NCBI RefSeq assembly: GCF_022921115.1
Contig: NZ_CP095075.1
Span: 806,001-870,000, forward strand
Source of the DNA: Halobacillus amylolyticus
GTDB taxonomy: Bacteria; Bacillota; Bacilli; Bacillales; Halobacillaceae
Direction: 5' to 3'
Length of the DNA: 64,000 bases
The notes beneath the pieces are model-generated. The model had not been told where the DNA came from, did not search any database, and saw nothing but the letters and a program-made list of their open reading frames with translations. Position numbers and translations under genes: made by a program. This document shows, piece after piece, positions 55,331 through 64,000 of this stretch (position 1 is the first letter of the stretch; every line of letters begins with the position of its first letter).

Positions 55331-56140
55331 ATGAATATAGAAGCTGTTCGCAACCTTCAATCGTTTCCAAATACGAAAGAACTGAACCTCCGCGTTCGAG
55401 GGTTCTTATTCCACCACAAACAAGAACTTTCAGAAGGAACCCTTGCCGTCTTACGTTATATTTGGCGGCATTCCGTAAAATATCCAGGTGTTTCCTTCGC
55501 AAAACTAGAAACCATCCAGAAGAAAACGAACAAAAGCCGGAGCACCGTAATCCGGGCGATCAATTGCTTAGTAAACAAACAGCTACCCACACGCGTACCC
55601 ACCATCCGGCCAAACGGGAAACGAGGAGTCAACATCCTTGTATTTCGTGCAGATGGGGATGAACGATTACCAGAAACAGAAATCAAACAAGAGTCCGCTC
55701 CCGTCTCCCAAGCCTCTTCTCACCAAGGCGATGCCCCTAAGGAGAATCTCTTACCTGAAACGGAAACGGAGCAAAGCAAGACTCATATAGAAAAAAGCGC
55801 ACCTGTGTTCGACACGGACTATTTACCTTCTTACATACCTGAAACCTTTATTGAAGTCGCTCGTCCATTTTTATCACCGAAGGAGATTTTATCAGCCTGG
55901 CAAAGTGTACAACGTGCCTATAATAAAGCGAACCTGAATCAACCGATTGAATATTACATCGAGAGGATTAATAAGACATTCAAACAATCCGTTTTTGCAA
56001 AGCATCATGGATTAATCAGGAAAACATTTCTTGGCTATTTTTACGGAAGCCTAAAAGAAACCTTCATTCAAATCGTTCGGGAAGAGGTCATGGCCGACCC
56101 ATCGAACGTTTATTATGACTGGTTAAATGAAGAAGCTTGA
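55331..56140 (+). CDS. Helix-turn-helix protein of unknown role
   Basis: 269 residues. Residues 1-95 (FPNTKELNLRVRGFLFHHKQ ... FAKLETIQKKTNKSRSTVIR-AINCL) form a winged-helix region like those in plasmid and phage replication initiators and Bacillaceae cytosolic HTH proteins. A low-complexity Glu/Ser-rich linker (about 110-165) leads to a helical C-terminal domain (FIEVARPFLSPKEILSAWQS ... YYDWLNEEA). The ribosome site is modest. It stands alone in the accessory stretch; a plasmid or phage origin is conceivable. Confidence 0.7.
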   Translation: MNIEAVRNLQSFPNTKELNLRVRGFLFHHKQELSEGTLAVLRYIWRHSVKYPGVSFAKLETIQKKTNKSRSTVIRAINCLVNKQLPTRVPTIRPNGKRGVNILVFRADGDERLPETEIKQESAPVSQASSHQGDAPKENLLPETETEQSKTHIEKSAPVFDTDYLPSYIPETFIEVARPFLSPKEILSAWQSVQRAYNKANLNQPIEYYIERINKTFKQSVFAKHHGLIRKTFLGYFYGSLKETFIQIVREEVMADPSNVYYDWLNEEA

Positions 56141-56325
56141 TTTTTTAATTCTATTTGTTGAAATCTATTTTATTAAGCTAAATTCTTTAGTTTGTACATT
56201 AGTTCAAATCCTGTTTTTTTTCGAACTACCTTCACAATGATATGACAAGTCCTCAGACATCCACACTTGACATCTAAAATATTCCATTAAAATAACTGAT
56301 GGACTCTTGTTAATTTTTAAAATAC

Positions 56326-56355
56326 TTGATATATTTAAGAAGACAATTGTATAGG
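56326..56355 (+). promoter_or_regulatory. Candidate promoter of the riboswitch-methylcitrate operon
   Basis: TTGATA (56326-56331), 18-base spacer, TATAGG (56350-56355) with a TG two bases upstream. It lies immediately before the riboswitch sequence, where a promoter is needed. Confidence 0.5.
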
Positions 56356-56359
56356 TGTA

Positions 56360-56600
56360 GAAATAGGTGCAGCTCAGTGAATTCATTTAGCTGCTTAAAA
56401 GGGAAGTTCGGTTAGAACCCGACGCTGTCCCGCAACTGTATTTGGGAGCAATTCGAATAAACCACTGTTTTCATGGAGTATGGAAATGGGAAGGTTCGAG
56501 GAGCGATGATCATAAGCCAGGAGACCTGCCTGTTTTTAGCGAACACTAAAACCTACGCGGACAGGAGGTGTTAAGGGCGAGAATAGCAGGAATGCTACAT
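56360..56600 (+). promoter_or_regulatory. Cobalamin (B12) riboswitch
   Basis: Plus-strand aptamer with the conserved parts in order: AAAAGGGAAGTTCGGTTAGA and CCCGACGCTGTCCCGCAACTG-TA (56396-56440), then the B12 box AGCCAGGAGACCTGCCT at 56515-56531, followed by ACAGGAGGTGTT. It ends before a transcription terminator at 56643-56670. It is oriented toward the small ORF and the methylcitrate genes. Binding of adenosylcobalamin or a related form should favour termination. Confidence 0.93.
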
Positions 56601-56642
56601 GGTTTGTTTCATTACCATGTTTTATTTTAATATACGCAGCTT

Positions 56643-56670
56643 AACAACTTCTTTTGGAAGTTGTTTTTTT
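56643..56670 (+). terminator. Riboswitch-linked intrinsic terminator
   Basis: AACAACTTC, loop TTTTG, GAAGTTGTT then TTTTT. It lies 45 bp before the next start codon, the usual expression platform position for transcriptional riboswitch control. Confidence 0.88.
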
Positions 56671-56715
56671 AATGGTTAAAAAATCTAGTGACCATCATGC
56701 TTGAGGAGGTACCCT

Positions 56716-56952
56716 TTGTTTGGTTCAGTCGAGTATTATTCCCAATTATTTAAAGCTTATATTATGAACAATTTAGCTACAGATCAAAGCTGTCCATTGC
56801 GAACAAAGTATTCACAGTGGAGAGCTGAGGTTATGAACCAGGAATATAAACCCGAGAAAAAAGAAGTGTACTTACAAAATCTCGAAAAGGCTTATGAGAA
56901 AATATATGAAGAGGTATTTAGAACCCCTAAAAAGGAAGATGGGGACTTATAA
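56716..56952 (+). CDS. Small protein between B12 riboswitch and methylcitrate synthase
   Basis: 78 residues from a TTG at 56716, six bases after GAGGAGG. It reads as a soluble, charged, helical protein: SVEYYSQLFKAYIMNNLATD, a single Cys in QSCPLRTKYSQWRAEV, and EVYLQNLEKAYEKIYEEVFR. I do not recognise it. It is the first gene behind the riboswitch, and the methylcitrate synthase gene follows 66 bp later, so it is presumably co-regulated. Confidence 0.65.
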   Translation: MFGSVEYYSQLFKAYIMNNLATDQSCPLRTKYSQWRAEVMNQEYKPEKKEVYLQNLEKAYEKIYEEVFRTPKKEDGDL

Positions 56953-56974
56953 AGGGATAAAGGATTCATCTCTT

Positions 56975-56989
56975 TTGTAAGCGGTTTCC
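56975..56989 (+). promoter_or_regulatory. Candidate cre (CcpA) site before methylcitrate synthase
   Basis: TTGTAAGCGGTTTCC fits the catabolite-responsive element consensus WTGNAANCGNWNNCW at every position except the last. It lies 30 bp upstream of the methylcitrate synthase start, inside the transcript from the riboswitch, so CcpA could act as a roadblock. The mmg operon of B. subtilis is under CcpA, which supports it. Confidence 0.55.
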
Positions 56990-57018
56990 TAGCGTTGACA
57001 ATATTAGGAGGGTCATTG

Positions 57019-58134
57019 ATGGCAGAACAAACTGTGTATAAACCCGGTCTAGACGGAGTCATTGCTGCAGAAACGGGCATTTCTTATTTGGATGTAGAAG
57101 CTGAAGAAATTGTGATCAGAGGGTATGAATTAATCGAGTTGGCGGAGGAAAAGAAATACCTGGATTTGGTCCATCTTTTGTTACATTGTTCATTACCTAA
57201 TGATAGCGAACGAGCATCACTTCAGCAAGAACTAAAGCAGGAATATCGTCTTCCTCCCAAATTCTTTAGGCTGTTTGAGCAGCTTCCGGAAAAAACGCAC
57301 CCCATGGATGCATTACGTACGGGGATTTCAGCGCTTTCAGGATATGATGAGAGGTTAAACGAGCGCAATGAAGAAGAAAACTTAAAGAAAGCGATTCTTC
57401 TTTTGGCAAAAATCCCAAATATCGTTGCAAACAGTTACCATATTCTTCATGGCCAAAAGCCAGTAAAGCCTAAACAAGACTTACCTTATAGTGATAACTT
57501 TTTATATATGATTACTGGAAAAGAACCGAATGCACGTGAAGCAGCTATTTTCGATCAGTCATTGATGGTCTATAGTGAACATGAAATGCCGAACTCCACC
57601 TTTGCTGCACGAGTCATCGCCTCCACGAATGCTGATATTTGCGGGGCTCTAACTGGGGCCGTGGCATCTTTAAAAGGAAACTTACATGGCGGTGCCAATG
57701 AGGCGGTCATGTATATGCTGCTTGAAGGAGAAACGATCGAAGGTTTCCGTTACCTGCTCTATAAGAAGCTGAAAAACAAAGAAAAAGTGATGGGGTTCGG
57801 TCACCGAGTTTATATGAAGAAAATGGATCCAAGGGCTGCATTGATGAAGGAAGCCTTACGCGAACTTGCTGAGGACAAAGGGCGTATGGATTTATTCGAA
57901 ATGTGTGAAGCAGGAGAAACCCTTATACGTGAAGAAAAAGGTTTATATCCAAATTTGGATTATTACGCAGCACCTGTTTATTATTTGCTTGATATTCCAA
58001 TCGAACTGTACACACCGATCTTCTACGCATCCCGTACATTAGGTTTGTGTGCTCACATTTTTGAACAACATTCCAATAATAAATTGTTTAGACCTCGCGT
58101 ACATTACACAGGACCACGTGGGCTTCACCCTTAA
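57019..58134 (+). CDS. 2-Methylcitrate synthase/citrate synthase (MmgD/PrpC type)
   Basis: Condenses propionyl-CoA (or acetyl-CoA) with oxaloacetate. It has 371 residues from MAEQTVYKPGLDGVIAAETG (ATG 57019, site AGGAGGG). Catalytic elements are LHGGANEAVMYML, VMGFGHRVYMKKMDPRA (His in GHRVY) and the late Asp in LNLDYYAAPVYYLL-like YPNLDYYAAPVYYLL. It is the first enzyme of a prpC-prpD-prpB run, which makes the methylcitrate role more likely than the TCA cycle. The kinase-phosphatase gene prpC at 41675 is unrelated despite the shared symbol. Confidence 0.92.
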   Translation: MAEQTVYKPGLDGVIAAETGISYLDVEAEEIVIRGYELIELAEEKKYLDLVHLLLHCSLPNDSERASLQQELKQEYRLPPKFFRLFEQLPEKTHPMDALRTGISALSGYDERLNERNEEENLKKAILLLAKIPNIVANSYHILHGQKPVKPKQDLPYSDNFLYMITGKEPNAREAAIFDQSLMVYSEHEMPNSTFAARVIASTNADICGALTGAVASLKGNLHGGANEAVMYMLLEGETIEGFRYLLYKKLKNKEKVMGFGHRVYMKKMDPRAALMKEALRELAEDKGRMDLFEMCEAGETLIREEKGLYPNLDYYAAPVYYLLDIPIELYTPIFYASRTLGLCAHIFEQHSNNKLFRPRVHYTGPRGLHP

Positions 58135-58225
58135 AAAAGCGATAGTTGACTTTTCTTTCTCTCCGATCGGCTGCGACCGGGCGGAGAGGCACTGTACATA
58201 TTTTTAAAGAGAGGTGGAGAATGTT

Positions 58226-59668
58226 ATGACAGAAGTGAAAATGAACACAGCTCAATCAACAGATCAAGTAGTGGAACAAATTGCCGATTATGCGGTCAAT
58301 GGAACGATTTCGAGTGAGGAAGCGCTCAAGACAGCGCGTTATGTATTAATGGATACCTTAGGGTGTGGTTTACTGGCGCTTCGTTACCCAGAATGCACCA
58401 AACACCTTGGCCCGATTGTACCTGGGACGGTCGTTCCTAACGGCGTTCAAGTGCCAGGAACACAGTATAAACTAGACCCTGTCCATGCCGCGTTCAACAT
58501 TGGATGTATGATCCGCTGGCTCGATTACAACGATACGTGGCTTGCAGCCGAATGGGGGCATCCTTCTGACAACCTTGGGGGCATTTTAGCTGTGGCCGAT
58601 TACTTAAGCCGCGAGCGTGTCGCTGAAGCCAAGGTACCTCTTACGATGGACTCTGTGTTGGAGTACATCGTAAAAGCGCACGAAATACAGGGCGTTCTGG
58701 CATTAGATAATAGTCTGAACCGTCAAGGCTTAGATCATGTTTTGTATGTAAAAGTGGCAACAACCGCTGTCGTTACGGCGATGTTAGGCGGAAGCAAAGA
58801 AGACGTCGCCAATGCCGTTTCCCAAGCGTGGGTGGATAACTCCAGCCTTCGAACATATCGTCACGCACCAAATACGGGTTCAAGAAAATCTTGGGCTGCT
58901 GGGGATGCGACAAGCCGCGGAGTTCGACTGGCCCTTATGACGATGAAGGGGGAAATGGGATACAAAACCCCATTATCTGCACCAGGCTGGGGTTTCCAGG
59001 ATGTACTTTTTGACGGGAAAGAATTGACGATTGCCCGCCCATTTGACTCCTATGTAATGGAAAATATCTTATTTAAGATTTCTTATCCAGCCGAGTTCCA
59101 TGCGCAAACGGCAGCCGAAGCAGCGATTCAACTTCATGATCAAGTGACTGATCGATTGGATGAGATTGAAAAAATAGAAATAACAACCCACGAGTCTGCT
59201 ATTCGAATCATTGATAAGAAAGGTCCTCTGCATAATCCAGCGGACCGCGACCATTGCTTGCAGTATATTACAGCGACAGGCTTAATTTACGGCTCGTTAA
59301 CAGCGGATCATTATGAAGATGAAACCGCCCACAACCCTCAAATTGATCGATTAAGAAGTCTGATGGAAACGGTAGAAAATGAACAATACAGTCAAGATTA
59401 CCTCGATGCTGACAAACGATCGATCGCTAACGCCGTACAAGTCTTTTTCAATGATGGATCGAAAACAGAACAGGTAGCGATTGAATACCCGATCGGACAC
59501 CGCCGCCGTCGTGAAGAAGGAATCCCGCTTCTATTAAACAAGTTCCACGACAACTTAAAAACGAGTTTCCCTGCTCGTCAAGTCAAAGATATTTATAGGC
59601 TGTGTGAAGATCAAAAAGAACTTTCACTTAAACCTGTTCACGAATTTATGAACTTGTTTAGAATTTAA
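58226..59668 (+). CDS. prpD: 2-Methylcitrate dehydratase (MmgE/PrpD)
   Basis: 480 residues from the ATG at 58226 (site GAGAGGTGGAG). It has typical MmgE/PrpD features: [59 protein letters not shown] and [17 protein letters not shown]. It dehydrates 2-methylcitrate towards 2-methylisocitrate. It lies 91 bp after methylcitrate synthase and 30 bp before prpB. No anomaly. Confidence 0.95.
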   Translation: MTEVKMNTAQSTDQVVEQIADYAVNGTISSEEALKTARYVLMDTLGCGLLALRYPECTKHLGPIVPGTVVPNGVQVPGTQYKLDPVHAAFNIGCMIRWLDYNDTWLAAEWGHPSDNLGGILAVADYLSRERVAEAKVPLTMDSVLEYIVKAHEIQGVLALDNSLNRQGLDHVLYVKVATTAVVTAMLGGSKEDVANAVSQAWVDNSSLRTYRHAPNTGSRKSWAAGDATSRGVRLALMTMKGEMGYKTPLSAPGWGFQDVLFDGKELTIARPFDSYVMENILFKISYPAEFHAQTAAEAAIQLHDQVTDRLDEIEKIEITTHESAIRIIDKKGPLHNPADRDHCLQYITATGLIYGSLTADHYEDETAHNPQIDRLRSLMETVENEQYSQDYLDADKRSIANAVQVFFNDGSKTEQVAIEYPIGHRRRREEGIPLLLNKFHDNLKTSFPARQVKDIYRLCEDQKELSLKPVHEFMNLFRI

Positions 59669-59698
59669 TTATGTATATTTAGCCAAGGAGGCATTGTA

Positions 59699-60619
59699 AT
59701 GACTTGGATTGTGGAACCAAAATCAACACAGATCGAGCGTGCTGAAAAACTCAAACACCTTATTAAGAAAAGTGAAATAGTAAGAATCCCTGGCGCCCAT
59801 GACGGAATGTCAGCTAAAATTGCAAAGGATGTCGGTTTTCAGGCATTATATCTTTCAGGTGCTGCTTACACAGCCAGTCGAGCTCTGCCCGACTTAGGAA
59901 TGATTTACTCCAATGAGGTAGCAGACAAAGCTACCGAACTGGTGCGTGCGACTGACCTCCCCCTTTTAGTCGATATTGATACCGGCTACGGCGGTGTATT
60001 AAACGTGGCCCGAACGGCGAGAGAGATGGTAGAAGCAGGAGTAGCTGCTGTTCAGATTGAAGATCAGCATCTCCCTAAAAAATGTGGACATTTAAACGGT
60101 AAAAAACTGATCGACCCGGAAGAGATGGTACAAAAAATTAAGACGATTAAAGAGGTGTCCCCTACCCTTGTGATCATCGCAAGGACAGATGCAAAGTCAG
60201 TAGAAGGCATCGACAAGGCCACTGAACGCGCCAATCTATATATCGAGGCAGGAGCCGACGCCATTTTCCCAGAAGCGCTGACGAGTGAGGAAGACTTCCG
60301 CAGAGCTTCGCAAGTGATTGCTGCACCGTTATTAGCCAACATGACTGAATTCGGAAAAACACCCTATTTTACTGCCGAAGAATTCGAGTCGTTTGGTTTC
60401 GGCATGGTGATCTACCCGGTCACTTCCTTACGTGTGGCAGCTAAAGCATACGAACGCGTCTTCACGGAGATTTTTGAAAAAGGTGCCCAGGAGGATATGC
60501 TTGACGATATGCAAACGCGTGAGGAACTGTACGAAAAGATTCGCTACTATGATTATGAACAACTCGATCAAAAGATCGCCCAAACCGAACTACCTGAAAT
60601 CGGTAAAGAAAGGAAGTAA
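59699..60619 (+). CDS. prpB: Methylisocitrate lyase PrpB
   Basis: Splits 2-methylisocitrate into pyruvate and succinate, 306 residues. Isocitrate-lyase superfamily signature KKCGHLNGKKLI (active Cys), Mg-binding VDIDTGYGG and QIEDQ, and IARTDAKSVEG. GGAGGCATTGTA ribosome site. It completes the methylcitrate cycle, and a strong terminator follows. Confidence 0.95.
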   Translation: MTWIVEPKSTQIERAEKLKHLIKKSEIVRIPGAHDGMSAKIAKDVGFQALYLSGAAYTASRALPDLGMIYSNEVADKATELVRATDLPLLVDIDTGYGGVLNVARTAREMVEAGVAAVQIEDQHLPKKCGHLNGKKLIDPEEMVQKIKTIKEVSPTLVIIARTDAKSVEGIDKATERANLYIEAGADAIFPEALTSEEDFRRASQVIAAPLLANMTEFGKTPYFTAEEFESFGFGMVIYPVTSLRVAAKAYERVFTEIFEKGAQEDMLDDMQTREELYEKIRYYDYEQLDQKIAQTELPEIGKERK

Positions 60620-60627
60620 ACTTAAAT

Positions 60628-60672
60628 ACAAAAGTCCCGTTCTCTGCATGATGCAAAGAATGGGACTTTTGT
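60628..60672 (+). terminator. Terminator of the methylcitrate operon
   Basis: ACAAAAGTCCCGTTCT and AGAATGGGACTTTTGT form a long stem (one G-U type mismatch) around a 13-base loop. The stem ends in T residues and can act on both strands. Confidence 0.85.
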
Positions 60673-60852
60673 ACGTTTATACATCTCAATCTATTTCGAA
60701 AAGTTGAAATCTTCCCACTCCCAAATACAGTTACGGGACAACCTCGGAGTCTAACTGAACTTCCTTTTTAAGCTCGCTAATTATTCAGAATTGCGACCTT
60801 CCTGGAAGCCTATTTATTTTGTTTTCATAGTTTGCTTTTTAAAGTCCCTCTT

Positions 60853-61509
60853 CTAGTTTGTCTCCATTGTACTCGTGATCTCAATTTCTTTTAAGGCTTG
60901 TGATGCTAGTCTGTCCGCTTCCCGATTCCCTTTTCGTGAAATTAATTCATAATCTGGATGAATACCTAGCAGCTTGAGCTTATTCTCAACTCGGTCAGCC
61001 CATTTTGACAATTCCTCTTCTAAACACGGCCACTCTCCATTTAATTGATTGATAACAACCTGGGAATCACCGACAAACTTAACATTCAAATGATGAACAT
61101 TTAAAAGCTCTAATTCTCGTAATCCTAGATGAAGGGCAGCATACTCAGCCTCGTTATTTGTATCAAGTTCTTCAACTAAGGCGTTTTTTCGCAACCGAAA
61201 TGATTTTCCATTTTGCTCATAATAAATGGCACAACCTAAACCTGATTTTTTTGTTTCTAGGTCGAAACCACCGTCAAAATAAACGGTTACGTTGTGTGGT
61301 TCCGTTTGAATTCCCTCCATATATTTCTTTAATTCCTTCAACGTCCACGAACTTTCAAGGCTGTCGATGAACGTTACATTCTTCGTGCGCCCTATGCTCT
61401 CTAAATCTTCAGCGATTAATATGGCTTTTCCTGCATGGACATCATCAGAACTAAATGTTGTATCTGTCCCTTTTGGTGTTTTATATGTTAATTCGATTCT
61501 AACCTTCAT
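60853..61509 (-). CDS. RNase H-like (reverse transcriptase-like) protein, RnhA type
   Basis: 218 residues. A C-terminal RNase HI fold (about 70-210) carries the acidic catalytic set in VYFDGGFDLETKKSGLGCAI, NNEAEYAALHLGL, VKFVGDSQVVINQL and GNREADRLASQAL. The N-terminal 65 residues (IELTYKTPKGTDTTFSSDDV) form a small extra domain as in B. subtilis YpeP-type proteins. It is likely active on RNA-DNA hybrids. It lies alone and converges on prpB across the shared terminator. Confidence 0.88.
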   Translation of the reverse strand: MKVRIELTYKTPKGTDTTFSSDDVHAGKAILIAEDLESIGRTKNVTFIDSLESSWTLKELKKYMEGIQTEPHNVTVYFDGGFDLETKKSGLGCAIYYEQNGKSFRLRKNALVEELDTNNEAEYAALHLGLRELELLNVHHLNVKFVGDSQVVINQLNGEWPCLEEELSKWADRVENKLKLLGIHPDYELISRKGNREADRLASQALKEIEITSTMETN

Positions 61510-61727
61510 AATAAGACCACCTTTTCTAGGATATAATGACTCTACAATTGTGCCCTACCTTAGGCAAAATTATTTCATTTTAAACTGACTTTCACAATAG
61601 CTAGACTCCATACTTATACGTTCCCCACCAAAATTGATTTAAAATTATGATAATAGCTTCTTGGTTGTTTACTCCTTCGAAATCGATTATTATAGGAATA
61701 GCGATTTTTTAAAAGAGGGGCGTATTT

Positions 61728-62813
61728 ATGAAACGATCCATTTACGGATTGACGTTTGAACAACTGACAGACTGGCTTACGGATCACGGAGAAAAGAAGT
61801 TCCGCTCCAAACAAGTGTGGGACTGGCTCTATCAAAAACGTGTCACTGAATTTTCGCAAATGAAAAATGTCAACCAATCCAGCATCGATCTCCTCGATGA
61901 ACACTTTACGATCGAAACGTTAACAGAAGAAATCAAACAAGAATCGAAGGACGGGACGGTTAAATTCCTGTTTAAATTACACGATGGAAACGTCATTGAA
62001 ACCGTGCTTATGCGTTTTAATTATGGACTTTCGGTTTGTGTGACGACACAGGTCGGCTGTAATATCGGCTGCTCGTTCTGTGCGAGCGGAGTGTTACGTA
62101 AAAATCGTGACTTATCAAGTGGTGAGATTGTCGAACAAATTATGCAAGTACAGCAGCACCTCGATCAACAGAACAAAGACGAACGCGTCAGTCACATTGT
62201 CGTCATGGGCATTGGCGAACCATTTGATAACTATGATAACTTGATCGACTTTTTACACGTAGTCAACGATCAAAAAGGGTTATCGATCGGTGCCCGTCAC
62301 ATTACCGTTTCCACAAGTGGGATCGCACCGAAGATGTACGAGTTTGCGGATGAAGGGATCCAGATTAATTTAGCCTTATCAATCCACGCTCCGAACAACG
62401 AGCTGCGAACAAAAATCATGAAGATCAATCGGGCGTATCCGCTGGAAAAATTAATGCCTGCGATCGATTACTATTTAGAAAAAACGAACCGACGCATTAC
62501 CTTCGAGTATATTTTGTTGAAGGACGTCAACGATCATAAGAAAGAAGCCGAACAGCTCGCTGATCTCCTCGCCAATAAACGTCACTTATCATACGTCAAC
62601 CTAATACCGTATAACCCAGTCGCAGACAACCCGTATGAACGAAGTGAGAAAGAGGCAATTCTCACCTTCTATCAAACCTTGATGGATCGCGGGATTAGAT
62701 GCGGTGTTCGTACCGAGCACGGAACTGACATCGATGCGGCATGCGGCCAACTCAGAAGCAAACAAATTGAAAAAGAAAAAGCCCGTAAAAAGAAAAAATT
62801 ACAGGCAAACTAA
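61728..62813 (+). CDS. rlmN: 23S rRNA (adenine2503-C2)-methyltransferase RlmN, second subtype
   Basis: Radical SAM enzyme, 361 residues, complete: [14 protein letters not shown] at the N-terminus, the iron-sulfur motif [46 protein letters not shown] and the C-terminal methyl-carrying Cys in [21 protein letters not shown] replaces the STLGGLKRNLEAG of the YloN type, and the whole protein recalls the RlmN of Lactobacillales. It is on the plus strand, away from rsmB and prpC, where only an rlmN remnant remains. Lysine-rich C-terminus. Confidence 0.93.
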   Translation: MKRSIYGLTFEQLTDWLTDHGEKKFRSKQVWDWLYQKRVTEFSQMKNVNQSSIDLLDEHFTIETLTEEIKQESKDGTVKFLFKLHDGNVIETVLMRFNYGLSVCVTTQVGCNIGCSFCASGVLRKNRDLSSGEIVEQIMQVQQHLDQQNKDERVSHIVVMGIGEPFDNYDNLIDFLHVVNDQKGLSIGARHITVSTSGIAPKMYEFADEGIQINLALSIHAPNNELRTKIMKINRAYPLEKLMPAIDYYLEKTNRRITFEYILLKDVNDHKKEAEQLADLLANKRHLSYVNLIPYNPVADNPYERSEKEAILTFYQTLMDRGIRCGVRTEHGTDIDAACGQLRSKQIEKEKARKKKKLQAN

Positions 62814-62843
62814 AAGCATGAGGCTCCTAGCCTCATGCTTTTT
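62813..62843 (+). terminator. Intrinsic terminator after rlmN
   Basis: AAAGCATGAGGCT, loop CCT/CTA, AGCCTCATGCTTT: a 13-bp stem directly at the stop codon, followed by TTTTTAT. Confidence 0.88.
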
Positions 62844-62984
62844 ATATCCACTTATATGGGGACCTCATTAAATCTAATTTGTTTGGCCTGCATTTGTCTT
62901 GGAATCAACCTTAGGTTAATTGTATTGCAACCTTAAGATCCCGCCATAATGAGATATGTAATCAATTAAAATGAACAACGACGA

Positions 62985-63587
62985 TTACCCAATATACCCC
63001 TTTTGTTTCAAATAGTTGACGATTAGCTGGACGGATTCCTCCAACGTTTGTTTATCCGTTTCTATCGTAACCTCTGGATGGATAGGCTCCTCATACGGTG
63101 CATCAATTCCAGTAAAACCTTTAATTTCACCAGCACGTGCTTTTTTATATAACCCTTTAGGGTCACGTTCTTCACATGCTTCTACGCTGCATTCCACATA
63201 AATTTCAATGAATTCCTTCTCTCCAAGTAACTCTCTGGCATGATCCCGATCCTCTCGGTAAGGAGAAATAAATGCCGTTAGAGTGACTAGTCCTGCATCA
63301 ACCATAAGATTGGCTACTTCTCCAATGCGACGAATATTCTCCTTACGGTCTTCAGGGCTGAAACCTAAATTTTTATTTAAACCGTGACGAACGTTATCTC
63401 CATCCAAACGGTACGTGTGGACACCCAATCCATGAAGTTCTTTTTCTAATGCTACAGATACTGTAGATTTCCCTGATCCAGATAACCCCGTGAACCATAA
63501 AACGACACTCTTATGTTTTTTTAGCTCTCGTCTATCTTGCTTCGTAACTTCTGACTCATGCCATACAATGTTTGTTGATTCACTCAT
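62985..63587 (-). CDS. cysC: Adenylyl-sulfate kinase
   Basis: Phosphorylates APS to PAPS in sulfate assimilation. It has 200 residues from [14 protein letters not shown] (ATG 63587, site TAGGAGG). P-loop [39 protein letters not shown]; and [18 protein letters not shown]. It follows an SLC13-type transporter gene by 10 bp, suggesting a sulfate uptake and activation operon. Confidence 0.95.
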   Translation of the reverse strand: MSESTNIVWHESEVTKQDRRELKKHKSVVLWFTGLSGSGKSTVSVALEKELHGLGVHTYRLDGDNVRHGLNKNLGFSPEDRKENIRRIGEVANLMVDAGLVTLTAFISPYREDRDHARELLGEKEFIEIYVECSVEACEERDPKGLYKKARAGEIKGFTGIDAPYEEPIHPEVTIETDKQTLEESVQLIVNYLKQKGYIG

Positions 63588-63597
63588 CTTTTTCCTC

Positions 63598-64000
63598 CTA
63601 AAACCATCCGTAATAGACAATCGTGACGGTAATCGCCATCACGATTAAACTTAAGGGGGTTCCTACTTTAATATAATCAGTAAACTTATATCCGCCTGGT
63701 CCATAGACAATAAGGTTTGTCTGATAGCCAATAGGTGTGATAAAACTAGCAGATGCTGCAATAGCGATCGTAACGGCGAACCCCATAGGATCAAGTTGCA
63801 AGCTGCTGGCCATTTTTAAGCCAATTGGAATCATTAATATCGCGGCAGCACTATTTGTAATTAACTCGGTAAAAATGTTCGTTAGCAGATAAATGAATAG
63901 GATGATCACAAACAATCCTAGCGGCTCTCCTATCGCCAATAATCCATCCGCAATCCATTGAGCCAGCCCCGTTTTCGTCATAGCCACCCCGACCCCGAAG
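63598..64000 (-). CDS. SLC13/DASS family anion transporter (3' part, cut by window edge)
   Basis: The C-terminal about 133 residues, continuing past the window. [19 protein letters not shown] and the second SNS/TN motif region [24 protein letters not shown] are typical of DASS transporters, with four hydrophobic segments. Neighbouring cysC makes sulfate the likely substrate, though dicarboxylate cannot be excluded. The start codon lies outside; an internal ATG at 63987 is not the real start. Confidence 0.88.
   Translation of the reverse strand, partial: FGVGVAMTKTGLAQWIADGLLAIGEPLGLFVIILFIYLLTNIFTELITNSAAAILMIPIGLKMASSLQLDPMGFAVTIAIAASASFITPIGYQTNLIVYGPGGYKFTDYIKVGTPLSLIVMAITVTIVYYGWF

Noticed and set aside
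55042..55502. Minus-strand ORFs opposite and upstream of the HTH gene
   Set aside because: They overlap the HTH gene or its leader on the opposite strand, with unlikely amino acid composition and no ribosome sites.

Overview
The window looks like the chromosome of a low-to-moderate G+C, endospore-forming member of the Bacillaceae. The gene order is that of the Bacillus subtilis 'ylo-ylq' region, and a short spoVM gene (unseen by simple ORF calling) sits between rpmB and thiN, which points to a spore former. Acidic proteins and the style of the dispersed intergenic repeats suggest a halophilic relative such as Halobacillus, but that genus guess is an inference.

Layout. 1-18.3 kb, all on the minus strand: dprA (5' part only), sucD-sucC, ylqH, a frameshifted ylqG, rnhB, rbgA, lepB, rplS, trmD, rimM, ylqD, khpA, rpsP, ffh, ylxM, ftsY and smc. 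18.3-22.5 kb: a 4-kb accessory insert (DUF1128, DUF3231 and two related PGFG-type membrane proteins, one frameshifted) that separates smc from rnc, normally its neighbour. 22.5-31 kb, minus strand: rnc, acpP, fabG, fabD, plsX, fapR, then recG, sdaAA, sdaAB. 31.2-34.7 kb: an NCS2 purine permease on the plus strand, then a repeat-rich stretch with an intact IS3-family element inside a 21-bp periodic array. 34.7-51 kb, mostly minus: fakA, yloU, (rpmB on plus), spoVM, thiN, rpe, rsgA, prkC, prpC, an rlmN remnant, rsmB, a frameshifted fmt, priA, coaBC, rpoZ, gmk, remA and yloC. 51-56 kb: rqcH on plus, then an accessory stretch with an IS21 istB remnant, small membrane proteins and an HTH protein. 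56.3-60.7 kb: a cobalamin riboswitch with terminator, a small unknown ORF and the methylcitrate-cycle genes (2-methylcitrate synthase, prpD, prpB). 60.8-64 kb: an RNase H-like gene, an intact rlmN of a different subtype, cysC, and the 3' part of an SLC13 transporter.

How the genes work together. The core encodes the signal recognition particle route (ffh, ftsY, ylxM), ribosomal proteins and ribosome maturation (rpsP, rplS, rimM, trmD, rbgA, rsgA), membrane lipid synthesis with its malonyl-CoA-responsive regulator (fapR-plsX-fabD-fabG-acpP), a Hanks-type kinase/phosphatase pair (prkC/prpC), and replication and chromosome functions (smc, recG, priA).

Three points stand out. (1) A family of about 400-bp non-coding elements with roughly 26-bp terminal inverted repeats has four long copies, each flanked by a perfect 5-bp AT-rich target duplication, and two deleted derivatives of about 80 bp. 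All six lie in the same orientation just 3' of minus-strand genes. One supplies the C-terminus and stop codon of rnhB, and another contributes a base of the smc stop codon. (2) A cobalamin riboswitch plus a candidate CcpA site lie upstream of the B12-independent methylcitrate cycle, suggesting that B12 shuts off this route of propionyl-CoA disposal. (3) A collapsed rlmN remains at its ancestral place between rsmB and prpC, while an intact rlmN of another subtype lies about 19 kb away. Three apparent single-base deletions, all in G/C homopolymers, break ylqG, fmt and a membrane-protein gene; sequencing error is a live explanation for these.
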